Assembly: GCA_029945945.1 (NCBI GenBank)
Contig: JAQSDM010000009.1
Span: forward strand, 372,001 to 436,000
Origin: Algoriphagus sp.
GTDB lineage: Bacteria; Bacteroidota; Bacteroidia; Cytophagales; Cyclobacteriaceae
Reading direction: 5' to 3'
Length of the DNA stretch: 64,000 nucleotides
Shown: positions 45,312-54,020 of the stretch, one piece after another
How positions within the stretch are numbered: the first letter of the stretch is position 1
Layout of the letters: the number at the start of each line of letters is the position of its first letter
Made by a program: the position numbers and the translations under genes
Notes under the pieces: generated by a model
Databases searched by the model: none
What the model was told of the DNA's origin: nothing
Seen by the model: only the letters and a program-made list of their open reading frames with translations

Positions 45312-46469
45312 ATGTTTTTTATTTTAGCTACGCTCACTGCTTTTTCGGTGGGATTTTTAGTGACTCCAATTTTAATCTACGCACTAAAAAAAGCCAAAAT
45401 CGGGGATAAACCCGGTGGAAGAAAAATTCATAAAAGTTTTATCCCATCTATGGGAGGAATTGGGTTTGTGTTTGCATCTGCTGTTGCGATGTCGATTTGG
45501 GGTTGGCAGTTTCCTCTGCCTGATATCCGATATTTGCTTGGTGCAATAGGCCTGATGTTTTTTGTAGGATTGCGGGATGATATGGTGGAGATGAAAGCAA
45601 CTCAGAAACTTTTGGGGCAGTTAGTAGCTGTGATTTTGGTTGTCGTTGCTTCAGATATCCGTATAAAAGATCTTCATGGTTTCCTCGGAATCGGTGAGTT
45701 GAATATTATCATTAGCTACCTGTTTTCTGCATTCGTTTTACTAGCCCTTACCAATGCCTTTAATTTGATTGATGGTTTAGATGGTTTGGCCGGAACTGTT
45801 GCAACAATTGCTTTTTCGTTTTTGGGAACATGGTTTCTGCTAAACGGACTCGAAAGCTATGCGGTCTTGAGCTTCACTTTGCTTGGCGGAGTTTTGGCAT
45901 TCATGGTTTTCAACTGGCATCCTGCAAAAATCTTTATGGGTGATACGGGTTCGTTGACACTCGGATTTTCTTTAGGCGCTTTGGTAATTGCCTTTATGGA
46001 ATACAATGCAGGTTTGCCGGCAGGCAATCTTTGGAAATTCGAACCGGTATTCTCAGCAGGAATTGCGCTGATGATTTTTCCGCTATATGACATGGCAAGA
46101 GTCTTTGCCAGAAGAATAAGTCAGGGCAAAGGACCAATGACACCTGATAAAAGCCATGTGCATCACTTTCTGATGAGGATGGGCCTGAAGCATAACCAGG
46201 TTGCTTTATTATTAGGCGCTTTGCAATTGATGTTCGTTTTGGTGGTTTTTATTTTCAAAGATTATTCGGATCATTTAGTATTACCGATCATCTCGGTTTT
46301 TGCAATTTCTTTAGGTTTAAGGCTTGATCAGATTACCCTTAAATATGTAAAAAAGAAGGTATTGCTTCAGCCAAGAGTATTGGATTTGAGGCCATTAAAT
46401 GCTAAACAGAAGATTAAGATAAAAATTGACAGAGAGGGTCTTAGAGAAACGACCATCAACATGAATTAG
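45312..46469 (+). CDS. WecA/MraY-family undecaprenyl-phosphate sugar-1-phosphate transferase
   Basis: 385 residues with about 10-11 membrane segments. Landmarks: GDKPGGRKIHKSFIPSMGGIGFV, GLRDDMVEMKATQKLLGQL, LTNAFNLIDGLDGLAGTVA, FNWHPAKIFMGDTGSLTLGFSLGAL and the loop DKSHVHHFLMRMGLKHNQ. This family moves GlcNAc-1-P or a related sugar phosphate to undecaprenyl phosphate to begin a glycan. A perfect 13-bp hairpin follows the gene. Confidence 0.92.
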   Translation: MFFILATLTAFSVGFLVTPILIYALKKAKIGDKPGGRKIHKSFIPSMGGIGFVFASAVAMSIWGWQFPLPDIRYLLGAIGLMFFVGLRDDMVEMKATQKLLGQLVAVILVVVASDIRIKDLHGFLGIGELNIIISYLFSAFVLLALTNAFNLIDGLDGLAGTVATIAFSFLGTWFLLNGLESYAVLSFTLLGGVLAFMVFNWHPAKIFMGDTGSLTLGFSLGALVIAFMEYNAGLPAGNLWKFEPVFSAGIALMIFPLYDMARVFARRISQGKGPMTPDKSHVHHFLMRMGLKHNQVALLLGALQLMFVLVVFIFKDYSDHLVLPIISVFAISLGLRLDQITLKYVKKKVLLQPRVLDLRPLNAKQKIKIKIDREGLRETTINMN

Positions 46470-46488
46470 AGAAAATCTTCTCAAATCC

Positions 46489-46520
46489 GGTGATAAAAAT
46501 TAGCAAGAATTTTTATCACC
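46489..46520. terminator. perfect 13-bp hairpin after the WecA-like gene
   Basis: GGTGATAAAAATT is followed by the loop AGCAAG and the exact complement AATTTTTATCACC. There is no long U tract beyond it, so it may be a weak or bidirectional terminator or an RNA stabiliser. Confidence 0.65.
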
Positions 46521-46600
46521 AGCCATTTTGATGGAATTGGTTAGATTTTTGTCGTAAAAAAAATGTACGTTTAAACAGAAATCCAGCTCATACTCATTCT

Positions 46601-47740
46601 ATGGCATACCAAATCCCTTTATCCTTTCCGGTTTTTGGAGGAAACGAAGAGCGCTACACGCTAGAAGCAATTCGTTCGGGGCATTTGGCGACCTTTGGAA
46701 ATTTCATTAATAAATTCGAAATAGGTCTTGCTAAAAGGACAAAAACCCATCAAACAGTAGCAGTAAATTCGGGTACATCAGCCTTACACCTGGCAATGGT
46801 TCTTTTGGGAATTAAATCAGGAGATGAGGTAATTTGTCAGTCCTTTACTTTTTGTGCTTCCGCAAATCCGATTGTTTACCTGGGAGCAAAACCTGTTTTT
46901 GTGGATAGTGAAAAGGATTCCTGGAATATATGTCCGGAACTTCTTGAAGATGCCATCCTCAGCCGAATAGCGCTCGGCAAATTACCAAAAGCGATCGTGA
47001 TAGTTCATTTGTTTGGCATGCCTGCCAAAATGAATGAAATCATGGAAATCGCAAAAAAATATCAAATTCCGGTTCTTGAAGATGCTGCAGAGGCGGTAGG
47101 CAGTACCTATGCAGGAAAGAGCTGCGGCACTTTCGGGAAGATTGGTGTTTTTTCTTTCAATGGAAATAAAATTATTACGACCGGAGGAGGAGGAGCCTTA
47201 ATTTCCAATGACACCAATCTTATAAACAGGGCCAGGCATTTATCAACACAGGCAAGAGAAGATCTGCCCTATTACCAGCATTTGGAAATTGGCTACAATT
47301 ATAAGATGAATAATCTTGCAGCCGCAATTGGTTTGGCCCAGTTGGAGCAAATGGATAGTTGGATTCAAAAAAGAAGAATTAACAACCAGCGATACAAGGA
47401 ATTATTGTCAACATTGCCCGGAATTAGTTTTCAAAATGATTCGGAAGAATCGAAATCCAATTTTTGGCTTACAACGATTTTGGTTGACGAAGAGATCACA
47501 GGATTCACAAACGACAATTTGAGAGTCATGCTGATGAAAAGTGATATTGAAACGAGGTTTTTATGGAAGCCTCTTCATTTGCAACCGGTCTTCAGGCATC
47601 TTCCTTTTTATGGTGGGAGAGTTTCCGAAAACTTCTTTAAAAAAGGACTTTGCCTGCCTAGTTCAGTAAATTTGACATCGGAAGACCAGGAACGCATCGT
47701 TGGTCTGATATTCAAAGAACTCGCAAAATCATTCAGGTAA
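46601..47740 (+). CDS. DegT-family sugar aminotransferase (PglE-like)
   Basis: 379 residues. AVNSGTSALHLAMVLLGI, GDEVICQSFTFCASANPI, VLEDAAEAVGSTYAGK and the PLP lysine in SFNGNKIITTGGGGALIS are all of the PglE/LegC-type group that aminates UDP-4-keto-6-deoxy-GlcNAc. The next gene begins immediately after its stop codon and is a PglC-type transferase; a PglF-type dehydratase follows at 48677. This order supports a bacillosamine-like pathway. Confidence 0.9.
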   Translation: MAYQIPLSFPVFGGNEERYTLEAIRSGHLATFGNFINKFEIGLAKRTKTHQTVAVNSGTSALHLAMVLLGIKSGDEVICQSFTFCASANPIVYLGAKPVFVDSEKDSWNICPELLEDAILSRIALGKLPKAIVIVHLFGMPAKMNEIMEIAKKYQIPVLEDAAEAVGSTYAGKSCGTFGKIGVFSFNGNKIITTGGGGALISNDTNLINRARHLSTQAREDLPYYQHLEIGYNYKMNNLAAAIGLAQLEQMDSWIQKRRINNQRYKELLSTLPGISFQNDSEESKSNFWLTTILVDEEITGFTNDNLRVMLMKSDIETRFLWKPLHLQPVFRHLPFYGGRVSENFFKKGLCLPSSVNLTSEDQERIVGLIFKELAKSFR

Positions 47741-48358
47741 GTGATTTATAAAATCCGGATCAAGAGGATGATAGATTTTGTGCTTTCATCTTTAATGTTT
47801 TTGATTCTGTCTCCGATTTTTATTTTCCTTCTGGTTTCATTAAGCATTCACCACGGCGGAACACCATTTTTTCTTCAAAGAAGACCGGGTTTGAATACAA
47901 AGCCTTTTTACATTCTGAAATTCAAGACAATGAAAGACCTGAAAGATTCAGAAGGGAACCAACTTTCAGATGAATTTAGAATTACCGGTTTTGGAAAATG
48001 GGTCAGAAAATATTCTTTAGATGAAATCCCCCAATTAATTAATGTGATCAAAGGCGATATGAGTTTGGTTGGGCCAAGACCTCTTTTGGAAGAATATCTC
48101 CCGCTCTATTCGGAATTTCAAAACAGAAGGCATGAGGTAAGGCCTGGAGTAAGCGGATGGGCACAGGTAAATGGAAGGAACGCAATTTCCTGGGAAAAGA
48201 AATTTGAGTTAGACGTCTGGTACGTGGATCAAATTGGATTTATGCTGGATTTAAAAATATTATTTATGACTCTTTTTAATGTACTTCTTGGGAAAGGAGT
48301 TACTCAAAAAGGGCATGTCAGCTCGGGGAAATTCCTTGGTAAATCGGTTCCGGTATAA
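47741..48358 (+). CDS. PglC-type phosphoglycosyl transferase
   Basis: 205 residues with one N-terminal membrane helix (MIDFVLSSLMFLILSPIFIFLLVSLSI) and the conserved core RRPGLNTKPFYILKFKTMKD, RKYSLDEIPQLINVIKGDMSLVGPRPLLEEYLPLY and RRHEVRPGVSGWAQVNGRNAISWEKKFELDVWYV. The Asp-Glu of SLDE is the catalytic pair of the family. Short monotopic form as in PglC. The start is GTG directly after the upstream stop. It loads the first sugar phosphate onto the lipid carrier. Confidence 0.93.
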   Translation: MIYKIRIKRMIDFVLSSLMFLILSPIFIFLLVSLSIHHGGTPFFLQRRPGLNTKPFYILKFKTMKDLKDSEGNQLSDEFRITGFGKWVRKYSLDEIPQLINVIKGDMSLVGPRPLLEEYLPLYSEFQNRRHEVRPGVSGWAQVNGRNAISWEKKFELDVWYVDQIGFMLDLKILFMTLFNVLLGKGVTQKGHVSSGKFLGKSVPV

Positions 48359-48676
48359 TTCAAAAAAAACTTACTTTTCTTCAAAAAAAAGCAGGAGATG
48401 AGCCAATCCGGGTTAGAACCAAGATTAAATTTAGTAATTGAAAATCTTTTTAAATAACCCTCTTTTAATACATGACCTGATTTTTTGATTTCACAGCTAC
48501 TTAAATGGATGTTAGAAAACAAATCTTCATTAAATCCAATATAATATTAGATGTTCCAAAAATCAGGTTTGGTATTATTGTTGAAACTGTAAAAAAGTGC
48601 TTATTTTGCAGGACTTCTGGCAGTTTAGAGTAAAAGAGGCATAATATAATTTTAGCCATTTGAAACAACTTCTACT
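48359..48676. other. AT-rich gap, nothing recognised
   Basis: 318 bases with no gene; the minus-strand frame 48304-48522 overlaps the end of the PglC-type gene and has no recognisable features. Confidence 0.4.
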
Positions 48677-50587
48677 ATGAATTTTTTGACCCGGTTAAAG
48701 ATCCTTCCTAGATGGATAATAGCCTTCATTGATGCGTTGATTTTATTTCAATGCGCACTTTTCGGATACCTGGTCCGATTCAATTTTGAACTTGCTTTGA
48801 TTGAGCAAAATGACGCTGTAGCCGGAAGTTTCACTTTTACGGTTGGAGGTCTGCTTGTGATGCAAAACACCCGAAGTTATGAAGGGATAGTTCGCCATAC
48901 AGGTTTTCGCGATGGTTCGAATATCTTCAAGACGATCGTTATCAATTTCATTCTTTTCTTATTTCTTAATTTCTTCCACGGCAACTTTCTGAACGACAGA
49001 TTTTTGCTGCCAACCTCGGTTCTGATCATTGCCAGTTTATCAGCCCTTTTCATGCTGATTTTTTACAGGCTTTTGGTAAAAGAGCTTTTTGTATATATCA
49101 AGAATGGATTTATTCAAAGAGAACTGAAGAACGGAATCATCTTCGGTGCAGGTGAAGCCGGGATCATTGCTCAGGAAGCAATCAAAAGAGACAGCAAGAG
49201 CATGTTCAATACTGTTGCTTTTTTTGATGACGATCCGAAGAAGGAAGGAAAAAATATTGACGGAAAGCGGATTTACAAAGGTCTTGGTGACTTAGAAAAA
49301 TTGGTTACCCAGTTTGAGATTACTGATCTGATCATTGCAGTTCGTGACTTATCCGTTCAACGCAAAAACCAAATCATCGATGAGTGCCTCAGACTCAAAG
49401 TTACTGTTTCAATTGTACCTCCTGTAGATCAGTGGATCAACGGAGGTCTGACTGCCGGTGCCATTCGCGAGGTAAAGATTGAGGACTTGCTTTCCCGCGA
49501 GCAGATTTTATTGGATAATCCCCGGATTCATGAGGATTTGATTGGTAAAGTGGTGCTGGTAACAGGAGCTGCCGGTTCTATAGGAAGTGAGCTTTGCAGA
49601 CAGATATCCCATTATGACCCTAAGCTGTTGATTATGCTTGATATAGCAGAATCAGCCCTCTATGATGTTGAGCAGGAATTCAGAGAAGTCCATTCTTTCT
49701 GTCCGATAAAAATAGTTTTGGGCGATGTCCGAAATAAGAAAAAAATGAAAGAAGTTTTCAAAAACTTCAAACCTCAGATTGTCTTCCACGCGGCTGCATA
49801 CAAACATGTCCCAATGATGGAGAATTATCCGGAGGAAGCTATTCACTCCAATGTTATTGGAACAAAAATTCTTTCGGATCTCTCAGTTTTATCTCAGGTT
49901 GAAAAGTTTGTTTTGGTTTCTACGGATAAGGCAGTAAATCCAACCAATGTAATGGGAGCCAGTAAAAGAGCTGCAGAAATGTATGTTCAGGCTTTAAATG
50001 AATATCTGGAGACCAATCATAAAAAGTTTCACACTAAATTTATTACAACCAGATTCGGAAACGTTCTGGGTTCCAATGGTTCTGTAATTCCCCTGTTTAA
50101 AAAACAAATTTTCAACGGAGGTCCGATTACAGTGACACATCCTGAGATTACCCGTTATTTCATGACTATCCCTGAGGCCTGCCAATTGGTGTTGGAAGCA
50201 GGGGTAATGGGTGAAGGTGGAGAAATCTATGTTTTTGACATGGGCGAACCGATAAAGATTCTTGACTTGGCCAAAAAGATGATCCAGCTTTCAGGAAAAA
50301 AATTGGAAGAGGATATTAAGATTGTATTTACAGGATTGAGGGAGGGAGAGAAACTTTTTGAGGAGCTTCTCAATGACTTTGAAACAGTCAAAATCACCCA
50401 TCATCCTAAAATCAAGATTGCACAGGTAGCACCTGCGTCCTATCATAAAATCGATGGACAAATTGAATTGTTTCTTGATTTGATTCATAAAAACTCAGAA
50501 AATGAATTGGTTGGGCACCTCAAAGTAATTGTACCTGAATACATCTCCAATCAATCAAGGTTTGAAGTTTTGGATAGATTGAATTAA
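48677..50587 (+). CDS. UDP-sugar 4,6-dehydratase (PglF/CapD/WbpM-like)
   Basis: 636 residues: four N-terminal membrane segments (to about residue 150), a first NAD-binding domain (NGIIFGAGEAGIIAQEAI), and the catalytic dehydratase domain starting GAAGSIGSELCRQI (about 298), with FHAAAYKHVPMMENYPEEAIHSNVIGT and VSTDKAVNPTNVMGASKRAAEMY. The Met in place of the usual Tyr before the Lys (NVMGASK) is typical of the large membrane dehydratases acting on UDP-GlcNAc. Its product is the substrate for the PglE-like aminotransferase at 46601. Confidence 0.94.
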   Translation: MNFLTRLKILPRWIIAFIDALILFQCALFGYLVRFNFELALIEQNDAVAGSFTFTVGGLLVMQNTRSYEGIVRHTGFRDGSNIFKTIVINFILFLFLNFFHGNFLNDRFLLPTSVLIIASLSALFMLIFYRLLVKELFVYIKNGFIQRELKNGIIFGAGEAGIIAQEAIKRDSKSMFNTVAFFDDDPKKEGKNIDGKRIYKGLGDLEKLVTQFEITDLIIAVRDLSVQRKNQIIDECLRLKVTVSIVPPVDQWINGGLTAGAIREVKIEDLLSREQILLDNPRIHEDLIGKVVLVTGAAGSIGSELCRQISHYDPKLLIMLDIAESALYDVEQEFREVHSFCPIKIVLGDVRNKKKMKEVFKNFKPQIVFHAAAYKHVPMMENYPEEAIHSNVIGTKILSDLSVLSQVEKFVLVSTDKAVNPTNVMGASKRAAEMYVQALNEYLETNHKKFHTKFITTRFGNVLGSNGSVIPLFKKQIFNGGPITVTHPEITRYFMTIPEACQLVLEAGVMGEGGEIYVFDMGEPIKILDLAKKMIQLSGKKLEEDIKIVFTGLREGEKLFEELLNDFETVKITHHPKIKIAQVAPASYHKIDGQIELFLDLIHKNSENELVGHLKVIVPEYISNQSRFEVLDRLN

Positions 50588-50723
50588 TAATAGCAGGTAC
50601 GACCTTGCGATCCCCCGCGGTGAAGCAGCAAATCTGCATGAGTTGACAAATCTTATTGAGAATAGAGATTAATAGACAGGAGATATGATTTAGACCATAT
50701 TTTTTAGTCCATAGTCCTTAGAA

Positions 50724-50755
50724 AGCCCGGTTCTGAAAAGGATCGGGCTTTTTTT
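50724..50755 (+). terminator. rho-independent terminator ending the polysaccharide cluster
   Basis: Hairpin AGCCCGGTTC-TGAAAA-GGATCGGGCT followed by seven T residues, about 137 bases after the dehydratase gene. Confidence 0.85.
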
Positions 50756-51290
50756 ATAGGATCTGAAACCGGGTACCAATTATCCTTTAGGCCATCAGGA
50801 TATCTGCCATCTTTTATCTGTTTTTTAATTCTAAAGTCTTGTCTTTTGGTTCCGGGGAATTGCCGATTGAGTTCAGGTTATAATACCTGTTCTAAAACGT
50901 TTGGCGCCTTCCAAGGGACAGCCAGTTGGCTATAAAAGATGCTTCGGGGGCATTCGATACCAGCCTCAAGATTTCTGAAATTTCCAAACGCTTACGTTAT
51001 TTTCCCGATGTAAAAATTGAGAAAAAAGAGTTTCGTTGTGAAATGGGATGATTCAAATTTCTTTAACTGCCAACTTTTTTTCAGGTATAAATTAATTTTT
51101 GCCTTATGCAGTTTTACCCTCCAAAGAGGATGGAAATTGAATATTTCCCACCGCATTTTAAAAGACCGAAATATAGAATAAGATTTTTTGCCCGCTGTCG
51201 GTCAATCCTGTCCGAAAATATTTTGCCTCAATTTTATAAACCTCCTTTTTCAGCTCAATTAGCAAGCTTTTGTTTTCGGTATGGAAATAG

Positions 51291-51321
51291 GAGGTACTTA
51301 ATACTTGTTAATAAGTACCTC
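51291..51321. promoter_or_regulatory. perfect 10-bp inverted repeat, candidate operator
   Basis: GAGGTACTTA and TAAGTACCTC flank an 11-base AT-rich spacer, 24 bases before the ATG of the FtsX permease gene. Its position in the leader and its symmetry suggest a site for a dimeric repressor; no regulator gene is adjacent in the window. Confidence 0.55.
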
Positions 51322-51344
51322 TAAACACAAATTGAAAAAGACCT

Positions 51345-53747
51345 ATGTTTAAAAACTATCTAACATCTCTGTGGAGACAAGTTTCCAAAAACAAGGTTTT
51401 TACTTTTATCAATATAGCAGGACTTGGCATCGGAATGTTGGCCTGCATCCTGATTGCGCAATTTGTATTGCATGAATTGAGTTATGATAATTTCCTCGAT
51501 AAAAAGGACAGGATTTTCAGAATTCAGCAAGACCGATATGACAAAGGGGAACTTTCCACTCAATGGGCTGCCGGAGCTGCAGGCATTGGACCTGACTTAA
51601 AAGCAAATTTTTCAGAAGTGAAAGCCTACACCCGGCTGACCAACAGAGCTGCTACACTTTCTACAGGCGATACTTTTTTCAAAGAGGAAAACTTGTATTT
51701 CGCATCCGAAGATTTCTTCACAATTTTTTCAATAAAACTTGTCAATGGAATTGATTCCCTTGTTTTAAAAGAGCCTTTTAAGATGGTCATTTCTCAATCC
51801 ATGGCTAAAAAGTATTTTGGAAACGAGGATCCGATAGGCAAGACTTTGAAGGCAAACGGAAACCTGGAATTTGAAATTTCCGGTGTTTTTGAAGACCTCC
51901 CGGTAAATACCCATATGAAAATTGATGTCTTGGGTTCATTTATCACGTTGGAGCAACTTTCGAATGATCCATTTTTGACTTGGGATTGGGACGGTTTTCT
52001 CACGTATATCCTTTTGGAGGAAAATGCTGATGCAAAATCATTGGAATCCAAATTTCCGGATTTTGTCCAAACCACTCATGGTGAGGATTTGAAAAAATAT
52101 AATGCAGGAATTGAGTTTCACCTCCAGCCTGTTGCAGACATCCATCTGGATTCAGATTTCATTATGGAATTTAAACCAAACGGAAACAGGCAGTCAGTAA
52201 ATTTTTTGTCGATCGTGGCTCTTTTGATTATGATCATTGCCTGGATCAATTACATCAACCTTTCTACTGCAAAATCTATTGAGCGAGCCCGAGAAGTTGG
52301 CGTTCGCAAGGTAATGGGAGGGCATCGATCCCAGCTTATCCAACAGTTCTTAACAGAATCCCTGTTTTTGAATTTCGTCGCTGTCATTCTTGCTGCGGGT
52401 TTTGCCATTTTGCTGACACCCTGGTTTAGTAGTCTGACCGGCCGCGAACTCGGATATCAACTTTTTCTCCAGCCTGCATTTTGGTTGATTTTGGTTGGGT
52501 TGATTATTTTCGGAGCTCTGATGTCAGGATTGTATCCGGCATTTGTCCTTTCTTCCTTCCGTCCGGTGGAAGTTTTAAAAGGGAAATTCAAAAACTCAAA
52601 TTCCGGAGTATGGTTGAGAAAAGGCATGGTTATCACCCAGTTTATTGCCTCCATTACCCTGATGGTGGGGACATTTACCGTCTATCAGCAATTGAGTTTT
52701 ATGCAGGATCAGGACTTGGGAGTCGATATCGAACAGACAGTGGTCCTTCGCTCTCCGAGTGTTACTGACTCAACTTACAAACAAAAGTACCAGGTTTTCA
52801 AACAGAAAATTTCAGAAAACACGGATGTAATCTCAGTCACTGCTTCTACCTCAGTTCCGGGAAGCCAACCGGACTGGAATGCAGGTGGGATCCGAAGGTT
52901 AAGTCAGGGGGAGGATGAACAAAACCAATATCGGGTGATCATGACCGATGGCTCTTTCAACAAAGGGTTTGGCCTGGAGATGCATTCCGGGCGTGAATTT
53001 TCAGATGAAATAGCCAATGAAAATAAGAACGTACTCCTGAATGAAACTGCCACTCGCCTAATGGGTTTTGCTACACCGGAAGAGGCCATTAACGATCAGA
53101 TTTTTTTCTGGGGAGACACCTTTAACATTGTGGGAGTAATGAAAGATTATCATCAGGAATCTCTCAAAAAATCATTTGATGCTTTGATCTTTCGCTATGA
53201 TGAAGCACCAAATGGGTTTTATTCTGTAAAAGTAAATACTGCGGAAATCAAAGACCTGATGTCAATCCTTGAATCGGACTGGGAGGAAGTTTTCCCGGGC
53301 AATCCTTTTCAATATTTCTTTCTGGATGAGCACTTCAGTCAGCAGTACAAGGCAGACCAACAATTCGGAACCATATTCAGTATTTTCTCGGGACTGGCCA
53401 TTTTTATCGCGAGTTTGGGGTTGTTTGGCTTGTCATCACTTACTGCCATACAGCGGACCAAAGAAATTGGTATCCGTAAGGTAATGGGTGCCTCTTTAGT
53501 TGGATTGTTGCGGTTGATCAGCAAAGATTTTATCATTCTGATCATGATAGCTATTCTATTGTCCATTCCACTTTCCATTTGGATTATGAACTCCTGGCTC
53601 CAGGATTTTGCCACTCGTATTCCTTTATCCTGGTGGATTTTTGCCATTCCGAGTCTGACAGTTGTGATTATCACATTGGTAACCGTCAGTGTCCATACCA
53701 TTAAGGTTGCAACTATCAATCCGGTCAAATCATTGAACTATGAATGA
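51345..53747 (+). CDS. FtsX/MacB-type ABC transporter permease
   Basis: 800 residues with two MacB periplasmic-core plus FtsX units in tandem. The first membrane helix is in KVFTFINIAGLGIGMLACILIAQFVL; the FtsX segments show INLSTAKSIERAREVGVRKVMGGHRSQLIQQFLTES and, in the second half, LSSLTAIQRTKEIGIRKVMGASLVGLL. These large permeases work with a separate ATPase, which is not seen nearby. The usual role is mechanotransmission or export of peptides, lipoproteins or toxic compounds. It has a candidate operator right upstream. Confidence 0.92.
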   Translation: MFKNYLTSLWRQVSKNKVFTFINIAGLGIGMLACILIAQFVLHELSYDNFLDKKDRIFRIQQDRYDKGELSTQWAAGAAGIGPDLKANFSEVKAYTRLTNRAATLSTGDTFFKEENLYFASEDFFTIFSIKLVNGIDSLVLKEPFKMVISQSMAKKYFGNEDPIGKTLKANGNLEFEISGVFEDLPVNTHMKIDVLGSFITLEQLSNDPFLTWDWDGFLTYILLEENADAKSLESKFPDFVQTTHGEDLKKYNAGIEFHLQPVADIHLDSDFIMEFKPNGNRQSVNFLSIVALLIMIIAWINYINLSTAKSIERAREVGVRKVMGGHRSQLIQQFLTESLFLNFVAVILAAGFAILLTPWFSSLTGRELGYQLFLQPAFWLILVGLIIFGALMSGLYPAFVLSSFRPVEVLKGKFKNSNSGVWLRKGMVITQFIASITLMVGTFTVYQQLSFMQDQDLGVDIEQTVVLRSPSVTDSTYKQKYQVFKQKISENTDVISVTASTSVPGSQPDWNAGGIRRLSQGEDEQNQYRVIMTDGSFNKGFGLEMHSGREFSDEIANENKNVLLNETATRLMGFATPEEAINDQIFFWGDTFNIVGVMKDYHQESLKKSFDALIFRYDEAPNGFYSVKVNTAEIKDLMSILESDWEEVFPGNPFQYFFLDEHFSQQYKADQQFGTIFSIFSGLAIFIASLGLFGLSSLTAIQRTKEIGIRKVMGASLVGLLRLISKDFIILIMIAILLSIPLSIWIMNSWLQDFATRIPLSWWIFAIPSLTVVIITLVTVSVHTIKVATINPVKSLNYE

Positions 53748-53960
53748 GGGAGCAAATTTTTCAGGTAAGGTATAGTCTCTGAATCTCATGGTTGACCAAA
53801 AAATTGGAACTGAAATTTTGGTGTAATTCTCATTTGAGTAAGGGAGTGCAGGCTTTTTTTAACAGCATTTGAAACTGAGCGTATCGAATTCTATTAGAAA
53901 ATTGGTTTATCGATCGGCTTGAATCTATCATTTTGAATCTTGCCCCTTGCTTCTGTAATC

Positions 53961-53993
53961 TTGTTTCTTGTTTCTCCAAAAAAGCTACCTTTG
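53961..53993 (+). promoter_or_regulatory. candidate Bacteroidota promoter
   Basis: TACCTTTG at 53986-53993 fits the Bacteroidota -7 consensus TAnnTTTG, with TTG words upstream at 53961-53963 and 53968-53970 near the expected -33 position. It lies 28 bases before the start of the FAD dehydrogenase gene. Confidence 0.45.
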
Positions 53994-54020
53994 CAGTGAT
54001 TTAAGGATAAATACCTTACC

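Larger units (their letters stand above)
50588..51344. other. intergenic region after the polymer cluster
   Basis: 757 bases. It contains a terminator at 50724-50755, no convincing gene (the 72-codon frame 51106-51324 has no recognisable features) and an inverted repeat just before the permease gene at 51291-51321. Confidence 0.55.

Noticed and set aside
51106..51324. 72-codon frame before the FtsX permease
   Set aside because: No homology recognised, and it runs over the inverted repeat that is better read as a regulatory site.
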